Assembly (NCBI RefSeq): GCF_000213055.1
Contig: NZ_CM001165.1
Location: 1,054,001-1,118,000, forward strand
Direction of reading: 5' to 3'
Length of the DNA: 64,000 nucleotides
DNA from: Streptomyces sp. Tu6071
Lineage (GTDB): Bacteria > Actinomycetota > Actinomycetes > Streptomycetales > Streptomycetaceae
The notes under the pieces are model-generated. The model saw nothing but the letters and a program-made list of their open reading frames with translations. It did no database searches and had not been told where the DNA came from. Shown here piece after piece: positions 43,814 through 51,902 of the stretch. Made by a program: the position numbers and the translations under genes. Numbering within the stretch: the first letter of the stretch is position 1; every line of letters begins with the position of its first letter.

Positions 43814-44413
43814 GTGAAGGCCCTGAGCCTGCCCCGCGGGGCGCGCCGTGAGGAGGCGACCGTGCGCGTCGCCCTGCACATCGGCCGGCCCCTCGCCCTC
43901 CTGCCGCTGAGGAACGGCCTCAACGGCGCCCTGACCCGCGCCACTGACGGCACCTCGCCATCCACGTCCCCGTCCGCGGCGCGTTCCAGGAACAGCCGGA
44001 CACTTACCTCGTGCACCTGGCCAGCCAGGCGCGTCACCCTGGACCACCTCGGTTGCGACGCCCAGACTGCTCCTCCTAAGGAGGAGGCGTTCAAGCGGCT
44101 CGCGCTTGCCGCCGAGGGCCGGTGTGTCCTGGCTGGCTGCACTCGCCGCCCCCGGTATTCCTTCGACAACGTCTACCGCACCTTCGTGGCCCGCACCGCC
44201 TTCGTCCGCTCACTGCTGGCGATCGAACTAGGCGACATCCCGTTCCGGGACGGCGAACAGCTCGGCAAGGACTGGTGCGCCCTCGGCACGAAGGTGAACT
44301 TCTCGCCGAACCGCGTCCTCGGCCACATCCTCGCCACGGCGGCGACGAACAACCAGGGCGCGCCCTGGCTGAAGGACCGTTTCGCGGGGCGGGTGGCGCC
44401 GAGCACCTGCTGA
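43814..44413 (+). CDS. Uncharacterised protein, possibly a chimera
   Basis: Frame of 199 aa. The N-terminal 70 residues are basic and poorly structured. The C-terminal 95 residues (YSFDNVYRTFVARTAFVRSL, GDIPFRDGEQLGKDWCALGT, NRVLGHILATAATNNQGAPW) look like a folded domain with good codon bias. The two parts may come from different genes joined by deletion. Family unknown. Confidence 0.45.
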   Translation: MKALSLPRGARREEATVRVALHIGRPLALLPLRNGLNGALTRATDGTSPSTSPSAARSRNSRTLTSCTWPARRVTLDHLGCDAQTAPPKEEAFKRLALAAEGRCVLAGCTRRPRYSFDNVYRTFVARTAFVRSLLAIELGDIPFRDGEQLGKDWCALGTKVNFSPNRVLGHILATAATNNQGAPWLKDRFAGRVAPSTC

Positions 44414-44467
44414 GCGCGTGACACCGCGCTATAAGGGCTGTCCCGTAACTGGGGCTACGGACAGGCG

Positions 44468-44733
44468 TCAGGCGCTCGGGTTTCTCCACAGGTGTCGCTC
44501 GTCCAGGGTCCCGAACCGCACCTCTCCCCGTGCAAGGTCGACGAGGACGGGCCAGCAGTCCAACAGCTGCTCTCTCGGCTCCCGCGAGGCGAGGTACGGA
44601 ACAGAGTTGTAGGGCACGATCAGGAGCCCGTTGCTCACGCGAACCCGGCGTCGATCGCGAGAGGCGGCTCGTCATCGCGTTGGCTGTCCGCAAGAAACGC
44701 CACCGCGAGTTGCAGGGCCTCATCCTGTTCCAT
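44468..44733 (-). pseudogene. YrhB/Imm35-like protein, frameshifted
   Basis: The first frame gives MEQDEALQLAVAFLADSQRD and DEPPLAIDA, and the next frame gives RVRVSNGLLIVPYNSVPYLA, EQLLDCWPVLVDLARGEVRF and GTLDERHLWRNPSA before a stop. Together they form a complete YrhB-type (immunity-35-like) protein broken by a one-base shift near 44645. Confidence 0.6.
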
Positions 44734-44800
44734 GATCCGTCTCCGGGCCGTCGCCTTGAAGGGGAAACCCTAACCAGCCTGGGATGATCTTCGTGTCGCC

Positions 44801-45119
44801 TTACGGGATCGCACGACGCACACCGGGCCCGCGCGGGCCCGGTGTGCGGCCGCCTCGATCTCGGCACCGGTGCGCCGCTCCGCGTCGGTGTCCTCGCGCG
44901 CCGAGAGCCGGGGCACTTCGTCGGGGAAGGCGCGATGAGACTGTGGCGCGCATCGCCGCTTCTTGGTGCTCCCCGGCGCGGGGATCGGCGTAGAGGACGG
45001 CGTGGTCGACGCGCTGGTCGGGGCGGCCTGCTGGTGGGCGCGGAGCGTGACACGGTATCGCGAGGCGCTCTCCCGGGTCCGTCAGGGCGCGGGTGCGGCG
45101 GGGCCTTCGCCGTCGGCGC
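44801..45119 (-). pseudogene. DUF721 C-terminal fragment, copy A
   Basis: Sequence closely related to the 3' end of the DUF721 genes at 47505 and 51903, beginning at the shared TAA. Only the C-terminal part remains and it is frameshifted. It is cut at the right next to the VOC gene stop. This is the first of three copies. Confidence 0.6.
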
Positions 45120-45133
45120 TCCGGGGGGCGAGC

Positions 45134-45502
45134 TCAGGCCGTGCGCAGGCAGAAAGGGTGTCCGGCCGGGCTGGCGTAGATGCGGCTACCGGTGCGGGTC
45201 TCTGGGGTGATCTCGTCGGTGGGGCGCAGTCGGGTGGCGCCGGCGTCGGTGGCCGTGCGGTCGGCGGTTGCGAGGTCGTCAACGCCGAAGTCGAGGTGTA
45301 TCTGCTGCGAGGTACCGTCCGGCCAGTTCGGGGCGGTGTGTCCGGGGGCGGACTGAACGACGACCACCGGGAGACCGGGGGCCTGGATGAAGTGGTGGGT
45401 CTGCGTGGGGGTGAGGGAGCCTCCTAGCAGCCGGTGCCAGAAGGAGCCTTCCTTCTCGATGTCGGCGGCGTCGATGATCACGGAGGTCAGGGTGATGGGC
45501 AT
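45134..45502 (-). CDS. VOC-family (glyoxalase-like) protein
   Basis: Protein of 122 aa with the two-module VOC fold: MPITLTSVIIDAADIEKEGS, FWHRLLGG, then QIHLDFGVDDLATADRTATD and the terminal YASPAGHPFCLRT. AGGACA precedes ATG 45502. It is 30 bp downstream of an SDR gene on the same strand and is probably part of its operon, under the TetR gene at 46381. Substrate unknown. Confidence 0.82.
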   Translation of the reverse strand: MPITLTSVIIDAADIEKEGSFWHRLLGGSLTPTQTHHFIQAPGLPVVVVQSAPGHTAPNWPDGTSQQIHLDFGVDDLATADRTATDAGATRLRPTDEITPETRTGSRIYASPAGHPFCLRTA

Positions 45503-45533
45503 GGGGTGTCCTGTTCGTGCTGTCGGTGTTTGC

Positions 45534-46307
45534 TCAGACGGTCGGGATGATGCCGCCGTCGACGCGGAACTGTGCTCCGGTGAGCCATTTCGCGCGGCTG
45601 GAAGCGAGGAAGGCGATCATCTCGGCGACGTCCTCGGGGTCACCGGGGCGGCCCATGGGGACGTTCAGGTGTTCCACGATCTGCCGGGTGATCTCTTCGG
45701 TGGTGATGCCTTGCTTCTCGGCCATGTGCTTCAGGTGGGCGGTGGCGCCGTCGGTGACGACGAAGCCGGGAAGGACGCAGACGACGCGCACGCCGTGCGC
45801 GCCGACCTCGGTTGCCAGTTCACGGCTGTAGGTGTTGAGCGCGGCCTTGGCGGCCGCGTAGGACGCCTCGGTGCGCTGAGGCAGTTGGCTGGCGATCGAG
45901 GAGACGTGCACGACGACGCCGGAGCCCCGCTCGACCATTCCCGGCACCAGGGCCCGGTCCAGGCGCACGGCGCTGAGGAGGTTCATCTCCAGGTCCGCCC
46001 TCCAGGATTCGTCCGACCGGCTCAGGGTCGGCGACGGGGCGCTCGCCGCGCCCGCGTTGTTCACGAGCACGTCCACACCGCCCACCTGCTCGACGACGCG
46101 GCGGCCGAGTTCGGCCACGCCCTGCTGCGTGGAGAGGTCTGCTGCGAGGAATGTGGCACCGCTGTCCTTCTCGGGCCGGCTGCGAGAGGCCGCCAGCACG
46201 GTCGCGCCCGCGGCGACGAAGCGGCGCACGGTCGCCGCGCCCAGGCCGCGGCTGCCGCCGGTGACCAGGACCCGAAGGCCGTCGAGGCTTTTGTCCGTGA
46301 TGGCCAT
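45534..46307 (-). CDS. Short-chain dehydrogenase/reductase
   Basis: Classical SDR of 257 aa: TGGSRGLG, AASRSRPE, NNAG, VSSIAS, catalytic YAAAK, and FRVDGGIIPTV at the end. ATG 46307 has GGAGAG upstream. It is divergent from the TetR gene at 46381 with two repeated 11-mers between them, and is followed by the VOC gene, so these three form one regulon. Confidence 0.87.
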   Translation of the reverse strand: MAITDKSLDGLRVLVTGGSRGLGAATVRRFVAAGATVLAASRSRPEKDSGATFLAADLSTQQGVAELGRRVVEQVGGVDVLVNNAGAASAPSPTLSRSDESWRADLEMNLLSAVRLDRALVPGMVERGSGVVVHVSSIASQLPQRTEASYAAAKAALNTYSRELATEVGAHGVRVVCVLPGFVVTDGATAHLKHMAEKQGITTEEITRQIVEHLNVPMGRPGDPEDVAEMIAFLASSRAKWLTGAQFRVDGGIIPTV

Positions 46308-46332
46308 GGGATGGATCTCTCCTCCGTAAGAT

Positions 46333-46375
46333 GAACCTGACTCCGGAAACGGTACACGCAAACGGAACCGGACTC
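46333..46375. promoter_or_regulatory. Paired 11-bp direct repeats, TetR binding region
   Basis: GAACCTGACTC (46333-46343) and GAACCGGACTC (46365-46375) differ at one base and start 32 bp apart, about three helical turns. They fill the gap between the SDR and TetR starts. The spacing resembles that of the two operators at 16869 and 16902. Confidence 0.55.
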
Positions 46376-46380
46376 ACCTT

Positions 46381-46971
46381 ATGGAGGTTTTCTTGTCGGC
46401 ATCACGCCCGCTGCGCGCCGACGCGCGACGCAACCGAGAGGCACTGCTGTCCGCGGCCCGCCAGGCGTTCCTCGGCGGTGACGCCGACGCGCACGTCGAG
46501 GACATCGCCCGCAGCGCCGGCGTCGCTGTCGGAACGCTCTACCGCCACTTCGAAACCCGCGACGCGCTGATCGAGGAGGTCTACCGCAAAGAAGTCGACG
46601 ACCTGTGCACCGCGCCCGGCGTCCTGCTGGACCAACACGCTCCGGAGGAGGCACTGCGACGCTTCCTGCTGCTGCTCGTGGACCACGCGGCGGTGGGCAA
46701 GGGGATGGCCGGTGTGCTGGAAAGCATCATGGCGACGGACTCACCGGTCTTCGACGACGCCCGTACGCGGATGGCCGACGCCCTCTCTCTGCTGCTCGAA
46801 GCTGGCAGCGCGGCGGGCACCGTCCGCGACGACGTCACAGGGCCCACCCTGTTGCGTGCGCTGGGCGGCGTCTGCGGAATGCGCGCCACGGAGGGCTGGC
46901 TGGCAGAGGCCCGGCAGATCACCGCCCTCCTCTTCGACGGCCTGCGACATGGCGCCCCGCAGGCCCTTTGA
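46381..46971 (+). CDS. TetR-family repressor
   Basis: Regulator of 196 aa with HTH VEDIARSAGVAVGTLYRHFE and N terminus RADARRNREALLSAARQAF, closely related to the TetR proteins at 16169 and 27729. There is no ribosome site before ATG 46381 and the upstream repeat ends five bases before it, so the transcript may be leaderless. It likely controls the SDR-VOC operon. Confidence 0.86.
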   Translation: MEVFLSASRPLRADARRNREALLSAARQAFLGGDADAHVEDIARSAGVAVGTLYRHFETRDALIEEVYRKEVDDLCTAPGVLLDQHAPEEALRRFLLLLVDHAAVGKGMAGVLESIMATDSPVFDDARTRMADALSLLLEAGSAAGTVRDDVTGPTLLRALGGVCGMRATEGWLAEARQITALLFDGLRHGAPQAL

Positions 46972-47003
46972 GCCAGGGCCGCGCGCCGTGCGCCGTCGGC
47001 CCG

Positions 47004-47264
47004 TCACTCCTGGCTGCTCCCGTCCTCGTCCTCGTCCAGTTCGGGCGTGTCCGGTATCGCAGCGGACGCAGGGCGCCGGCGGCCGGGACGCTGGCGGTGA
47101 AGCTGTAGCGGCCGAGCAGGTTCAGGTTGCGGTGCTTGAGCGGGGACAGACGGGCAATGTCCTCGTCGCGGATCTCGTGGCCCTCGGCGCGGAGCTGGGC
47201 GACGGCGACGTCGAGGTACTTCGTCGTCCACAACACAATGCCGTTGAGGACCAGGCCCGGCACC
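47004..47264 (-). pseudogene. Tn3-family transposase C-terminal fragment
   Basis: Reading left from 47264 the frame gives GLVLNGIVLWTTKYLDVAVA, EGHEIRDEDIARLSPLKHRN and LNLLGRYSFTASVPAAGALR, the characteristic C terminus of Tn3-type TnpA. A frameshift near 47065 moves the end (DTPELDEDEDGSSQE) to another frame. The fragment begins exactly at the first repeat of a CRISPR mini-array. Confidence 0.72.
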
Positions 47265-47472
47265 CATCCGCCCCGCACTGCGGGGGTGAGCCGGGCTCCA
47301 GGTCGCCGCCGCCCTTGCCGTCGACATCCGCCCCGCGCTGCGGGGATCTTCCGATGACCAGGTCAGGGCTGTTGGCGCGCAGCCAGTCGGCCCCGCGCTC
47401 GCGGAGATCCTCTGCTGTTGGTGGGTGACGGCACGTGCGTACGCGACGACCCCGTGCTCGTGGGGGGCGGTC
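47265..47472. CRISPR. CRISPR mini-array 1, four repeats (one degenerate)
   Basis: Repeats start at 47265, 47325, 47386 and 47445, with spacing of 59-61 bp, i.e. 28-bp repeats and 31-33-bp spacers. The core is GGCCCCGCGCTCGCGG, a type I-E-like hairpin repeat ending ATCTTCC. The first repeat and especially the last are degenerate. The sequence following the last repeat is shared with array 3. Confidence 0.75.
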
Positions 47473-47504
47473 ACTCGGCCTGCTCCAGGCATGATCATGT
47501 CGCC

Positions 47505-48100
47505 TTACGGGATCGCACGACGCGCGGCCCTGTCCGCGCGAGCCCCGCGGCGTGCGGCCGCCTCGATCCCGGCGCTGCTAAGCCGCTCCGCGTCGACGTC
47601 CTCGCGCGCCGAGGGTCGGGGCACCTCGTCGGGGAAGGAGCCGAAGGACAAAGCGTGCATTGCCGCCTCCTGGTGCTTCCCGGCGCGGCAATTGGCCTCC
47701 AGGACGGCATGGTCGACGCGCTGATCGGGGGCGGTCTGCTGGTGGGCGCGGAGCGTGACACGGTATCGCGAGGCGTTCTCCCGGGTCCGTCAGGGCGCGG
47801 GTGCGGCGAGGCCTTCGCCGTCGGCGGTGCGGGGGCCGCGGTGTGGCCCGACGCCGTGTTCGCGGCCTTGAATGATCCGGGCTTGCCGTAGTCGGGTCTC
47901 GGTGGCCCGGACCGCCGAGCTTGGCTGCAGGGTCAGGCACCCGGTGTCGGCGTCGTAGCCGACGGCTGCGACGGATCCGGCGAGGTGCGGGTGCGATCGC
48001 TGCCAGCGGTCGCGGAGCGTGGCTGCCGCGGCGGGGAGCTCCCAGGCGCGCTCGGCGAGCAGCGCTTTGAGGGCGGCGCCTCGCGCGGGCTCGTACCGCC
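47505..48100 (-). pseudogene. DUF721 (DciA-like) gene, copy B, broken
   Basis: The middle is clear: ALKALLAERAWELPAAAATL, then AGSVAAVGYDADTGCLTLQP and TETRLRQARII. The C-terminal part down to the TAA at 47505 is homologous to copies A and C but frameshifted, and the N terminus is lost at about 48100. DUF721 proteins resemble DciA, the replicative-helicase loader, and may bind nucleic acid. Confidence 0.65.
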
Positions 48101-48109
48101 GCCCAGGCG

Positions 48110-48320
48110 CGCATCGAGCCCCGCCAAGCGGAGGGCGCACGGCGGGGGCGAGCCGCTGCTCGCCCCCTTCGTACGGCGCGCCCGCGAGCGCCCCGTCGCC
48201 CTGTGGACCGCCCGCCCGTATGGCGATCTCGGCGACCGAGCCTTGACCAAGCGCGCCACGGAGCGGGAGCGGCTCGCCGCCGAGGCCGAGCGGACGCCGC
48301 CCGCCTCAACCGCAAGCGCG
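48110..48320 (+). pseudogene. 3' fragment resembling a MobF/TraA relaxase end
   Basis: The plus strand reads EPLLAPFVRRARERPVALWT, ARPYGDLGDRALTKRATERE, RLAAEAER and, after a frameshift, ADAARLNRKRA. The RPYG.L.D..L...... pattern followed by a charged coiled coil occurs in C-terminal parts of actinobacterial relaxases. The frame ends directly at the first repeat of the large CRISPR array. Confidence 0.35.
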
Positions 48321-48321
48321 C

Positions 48322-49124
48322 GAGCTCACCCCCGCAGCGCGGGGAAAACGTGGCGACCCCGTCCGTGCGGGCGGCGAGCATCGGCTCATCCCCGCAGAGC
48401 GGGGAAAACATCCGCGCCGTGGTCCCGAGTCGGGAGGCCGCCGGCTCACCCCCGCAGCGCGGGGAAAACGACGACCTCGCCGGGACCGAGGCCGGGCGGG
48501 CCGGCTCACCCCCGCAGCGCGGGGAAAACTTCGGGGTCTTGTGTGCCGACGTACAGCGATGCGGCTCACCCCCGCAGCGCGGGGAAAACTTCGGCATGAC
48601 CAGGTTGAGGTTCTCCAGCGTCGGCTCACCCCCGCAGCGCGGGGAAAACTTCAGGACGGTGCTGTAGCTCAGCTCCCAGATCGGCTCACCCCCGCAGCGC
48701 GGGGAAAACGCCTCGTGGCTGTTGGCCTGCGCGTCGAGGGGCGGCTCACCCCCGCAGCGCGGGGAAAACTGGCCCCCACAAGACGACCAATCATGAGGGG
48801 GCGGCTCACCCCCGCAGCGCGGGGAAAACCCGGCGAGCATGGCGCCCGTGAGCAGGGTGCTCGGCTCACCCCCGCAGCGCGGGAAAAACTCCCGCGTCTT
48901 CCAGCGGCCCTGACTGTGGTCCGGCTCACCCCCGCAGCGCGGGGAAAACGACGCCGGGCACCAGGGCGCCGCCCAGCGGCACGGCTCACCCCCGCAGCGC
49001 GGGGAAAACACCGCGATGGGGAACCAGTCCGCGATCGACGGCGGCCCACCCCCGCAGCGCGGGGAAAACCCGTCGCTGAACGCGAACACGGTGGTCGGCG
49101 ACGGCTCACCCCCGCAGCGCGGGG
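48322..49124. CRISPR. Main CRISPR array, 14 repeats and 13 spacers
   Basis: Repeats of 28 bp start at 48322 and then every 60 bp to 49102, with all 13 spacers exactly 32 bp. The core CCCCGCAGCGCGGGG folds as a 6-bp hairpin with a 3-nt loop; the repeat ends GGGGAAAAC. This is a type I-E-like architecture. Repeats 1, 2, 10 and 13 carry single changes and repeat 14 is truncated after 23 bases. No leader or cas gene is visible nearby. Spacers do not visibly match other parts of this window. Confidence 0.95.
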
Positions 49125-49300
49125 ACGCGACACTGGAGCGGCTCCGCGTCGACCGGCAACTCGAAGAGGTCCTGACCCACGGGCCCGATCCACTCCATCT
49201 CGCCGAGGTGTTCGGTCTCGACGAGAAGACAGCGATGCGCTACGCGGACTCCGCACGAGCCTTGCTGAACAGGGCGCTGAACAGCAACTTCGATGAAACC
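49125..49300 (+). pseudogene. C-terminal fragment of an integrase-like gene
   Basis: Directly after the last, truncated repeat, the plus strand reads TLERLRVDRQLEEVLTHGPD, PLHLAEVFGLDEKTAMRYAD and SARALLNRAL. This is the C-terminal pattern of a Streptomyces site-specific-recombinase-like protein family. The rest of the gene is missing, as if replaced by the array. Confidence 0.5.
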
Positions 49301-49339
49301 TGCTCGACCAGGACGCACCGTGGAGGGAATCATGGGCGA

Positions 49340-49849
49340 GTGACGTCGACCGAAGCAGCAGCAATCGCTCTACAGGACCATGCCGCCCTCTGGAGCATGG
49401 GGGAAATCCGTGCGAGCGATGTCGTCAATGCCGCCTGTGAGGCGCTCGTCGCCGGACTCGACACCCCCGGCCTTCGAGTCCTCGCCGCCTGCACACGCGC
49501 CGAGTCGGACTACGACGTCCACGAGTTGCTTCCTGAGGCACTCAACGAACTCGGCCTCACCTTTTATCCCATCGCCAGCGATGTCGGCCAAGAAGCCGCT
49601 GCCCGAGCGCTCGCACGCCGCATGCTCGCGGGTGAGCTGACACCTCGGGAGTTCACAGTCCGCATTCACCAGCGCTACGGACATGAGCTGCCACTGACTG
49701 AGCGGCTCGCCGAACTCGATGACGAGTACGACGTCCTCGAATACGGCGACGAAACTGTGGACCACGTTGATGCCGAGGTCATCGCCGAAGCGCGCCGCCT
49801 CGCAGCCCACCCCCACGTTCCAGCCGAATCCACGGGCACGCCCAGCTGA
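49340..49849 (+). CDS. Uncharacterised 169-aa protein
   Basis: GTG 49340 with GGAGGG somewhat upstream. The sequence is mostly helical, with TSTEAAAIALQDHAALWSMG at the start, EFTVRIHQRYGHELPLTERL, and an acidic stretch AELDDEYDVLEYGDETVDHV near the end. I do not name a family; small acidic proteins of this kind often act as immunity or phage-associated factors. It follows the array and the integrase fragment. Confidence 0.6.
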   Translation: MTSTEAAAIALQDHAALWSMGEIRASDVVNAACEALVAGLDTPGLRVLAACTRAESDYDVHELLPEALNELGLTFYPIASDVGQEAAARALARRMLAGELTPREFTVRIHQRYGHELPLTERLAELDDEYDVLEYGDETVDHVDAEVIAEARRLAAHPHVPAESTGTPS

Positions 49850-49958
49850 TGCTCACGGACCGACCGCGAGTTCCCGCCGAACAGGCTTCAGGTTCCCTGA
49901 ACCCATGGGGCTCCCCGGGTGTGAGTAGTTGCGGTACAGGAAGTGCCGTTGAGATTGA

Positions 49959-50095
49959 TCATGGTCCGGCTGGGTGTCGGGGTGAGCGGGTCGTCCGGCT
50001 GCCGGATGCGAACTCGGCGGGGCGGGGGATGTCGTCAGCGTCCTGGAGATCGGCGAAGTCGGCGTGCGCCTGGGCGACGGCTTCGCTGCGCTGGC
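49959..50095 (-). pseudogene. Short 3' gene fragment next to CRISPR array 2
   Basis: The minus strand gives ASQRSEAVAQAHADFADLQD, ADDIPRPAEFASGSRTTRSP and RHPAGP before a stop. It looks like a normal protein C terminus. It starts within 15 bp of the first repeat of array 2. Parent family not recognised. Confidence 0.4.
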
Positions 50096-50108
50096 TGGCT
50101 CAGAGCGG

Positions 50109-50431
50109 GTTGCCCCCGCGCCTGCGGGGATTTTCCGATCCCGCCGTGGTTCCAGGCATGCCTCGGCCTGTTGCCCCCGCGCCTGCGGGGATCCTCCCTC
50201 CATGCCCGGTCAACGCCCGACCGTCGACCCCGCGCAGCGGGGATCTTCCGGCCGCAGCCGGCCCGCGCCCCCGCCGCCCATCGTTGGCCCCGCGCCCGCG
50301 GGGATCTTCCGGTCTATCAGGTCCAGTGGGCGGCGGCCACCCCGTTGGCCCCGCGCCCGCGGGGATCTTCCTGCCGCTCGGGGCGGCGCGCGCCGGCCGA
50401 ACCTGTCAGCACCCCGCTCGTGGGATCAGCC
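50109..50431. CRISPR. CRISPR array 2, six repeats (last degenerate)
   Basis: Repeats start at 50109, 50170, 50223, 50283, 50344 and about 50405; spacing is 60-61 bp except for one short 53-bp interval. The core is CCCCGCGCCCGCGGGGATC, the same family as arrays 1 and 3 and different from the main array. The third repeat has lost one base and the last is badly worn, marking the trailer side. Confidence 0.85.
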
Positions 50432-50496
50432 GCGCCGTCGAGCGGCTTTCGGGGGTTACGGTGTTGAGGTGGAGGGTCAGACGGCAGACTCCGGCG

Positions 50497-51315
50497 GTGA
50501 CCTCAAACACCCCGCGCGCTGCTCGACACGAACCCGCTCCTGCCGACCCTGGTCTCTATCCCGATCTCGTGGCTGCCGGCAGTCTGGCCGCGGCCCTGGA
50601 GGTGGCTGCCGCCGAGCAGGGGCTCAACCTCGGCACGGTGCTGAGCGACGATTCGGATCCGCTGCGGACAGCTGGCGTCGCCAGCACGGCTCCTGGCCGG
50701 GAAGCCTGCTGGATCTTCATCGGGTCGGAGAGCCGCTGGTTCAACATCAATGGCCTGTGTCGAGGCGTTCAGCTACTCTCGGGCTCGACCTCCGATCTGG
50801 GAGAGCTGGCCCGAGCTGCGGCAGGTTGGCGAAAAGGGGCCATGCTCCGCGAGATCGAGGAGGCTGCCCCCTTCATCGAGGTGAGCGAGCTGGCCGAGGC
50901 GCATGAGCGCGGTCCAGCCGAAGCAGTCATCGCGCAGTGGCGGCTCCTTTTGGAGGACCTGCGCCAGGAGGCACGCCGGCTCGGCCTCGCCCGCCAGACA
51001 CTGGCGCTCGCCGAAACGGCTTCGGCCGAACCGAAGTTGCGGCAGTTGTATCCGTTCACCAGCCACTGGTCACTTCACTTCACGACCTGCACCGGATTCC
51101 CGTACTCATGGAACGTGCCGTTCGTCGATCCGCTGAGCGACGGTCGCTATCGCGTTTGCGGTCCCTCCCGGGGCACTGTGATCGGCGAGGCCGACACGGC
51201 CGAGCACGCGATCGCCTTGGTGGTAGGTGCTCTGAAGGCCGATTGCGGTCCAGCTGTCGCGGGAACCGCCAACGACCTGCGTGATCGGCAAATCGGCCGA
51301 TCACTCGAGAAGTGA
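50497..51315 (+). CDS. DUF6193-like protein
   Basis: Protein of about 272 aa. LYPDLVAAGSLAAALEVAAA, RGVQLLSGSTSDLGELARAA, PFIEVSELAEAHERGPAEAV and PKLRQLYPFTSHWSLHFTTC match a protein family widespread in Streptomyces, often near natural-product or contact-related genes. The molecular role is unknown. I use GTG 50497; an in-frame GTG at 50461 is possible. The upstream part of the open frame is only CRISPR array 2. Confidence 0.7.
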   Translation: MTSNTPRAARHEPAPADPGLYPDLVAAGSLAAALEVAAAEQGLNLGTVLSDDSDPLRTAGVASTAPGREACWIFIGSESRWFNINGLCRGVQLLSGSTSDLGELARAAAGWRKGAMLREIEEAAPFIEVSELAEAHERGPAEAVIAQWRLLLEDLRQEARRLGLARQTLALAETASAEPKLRQLYPFTSHWSLHFTTCTGFPYSWNVPFVDPLSDGRYRVCGPSRGTVIGEADTAEHAIALVVGALKADCGPAVAGTANDLRDRQIGRSLEK

Positions 51316-51534
51316 ACGCGCCAGTCCTGACCAGCAACTTTCTGCGCTGTCTCAGCCCCTGCCCGCGAGGCCAAGGTGCCAGTTCCGAAACTCGGGCGTT
51401 GCGGAACCTCCGCTCATCACCCGAAAGAGTGGGCGCTCTGAGCTGCGAGTCTCACGACGACTGCACAAGTGCAACCCATATGCAGTCGGTGCTGAGATTA
51501 TGCAGCGGAATCTGAGACCCTACACGGGGCGGGG

Positions 51535-51661
51535 CTATACCTGAGCCATGTCGATGAAACGGCTGTAGTGCAGCTGCGCCGCCACTGTCAGCTTGGCTGT
51601 GGGGCCGTTGCGGTGCTTGGCGACGATAAGGTCGGCCTCGCCCGCGCGAGGGCTCTCCTTC
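51535..51661 (-). pseudogene. 3' fragment of a dnaB-like replicative helicase
   Basis: The minus strand from 51661 reads KESPRAGEADLIVAKHRNGP, TAKLTVAAQLHYSRFIDMAQ and V-stop. This is the highly conserved C terminus of DnaB helicases. Only 42 codons remain, and the first sits one base from the first repeat of CRISPR array 3. Confidence 0.8.
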
Positions 51662-51662
51662 T

Positions 51663-51870
51663 GTCGGCCCCGCGAGCGCGGGGATCCTCCCTGGCGCAGG
51701 CCTTCGAGGGCGTGCGCGGGGGCGTCGGCCCCGCGAGCGCGGGGATCTTCCGTCGGCGACGTTCTTGCGGTCGGCGTCCGACCAGTCGGCCCCGCGCCTG
51801 CGGGGATCTTCCGGCGGGCGTGCAGGCCGGTCTGGAGCACATGCAGTTGGACCGCGCTCGGGGGGCGGTC
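51663..51870. CRISPR. CRISPR mini-array 3, three good repeats plus one degenerate
   Basis: Repeats start at 51663, 51724 and 51785 (61-bp spacing) with a worn fourth near 51846. The core is CCCCGCGAGCGCGGGGATC in the first two. The tail after the last repeat (GGGGGGCGGTCACTCGGC) is almost identical to that of array 1, and a DUF721 gene follows in both cases. Confidence 0.82.
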
Positions 51871-51902
51871 ACTCGGCGTGTTCCAGGCATCATCGTGTCG
51901 CC

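Noticed and set aside
43610..44169. Minus-strand ORFs opposite the 199-aa hypothetical gene
   Set aside because: The plus strand has better codon bias and a folded-looking C-terminal domain; the minus frames are Arg/Gly-rich.
47578..49089. Minus-strand frame of 503 codons with repeated SPRCGGEP peptide
   Set aside because: The repeat is the CRISPR array read in frame because the unit is exactly 60 bp; spacers show no coding bias.
50109..50431. N-terminal extension of the DUF6193-like protein across array 2
   Set aside because: The extension is CRISPR repeat and spacer sequence; family similarity begins only at LYPDLVAAGS after 50497.
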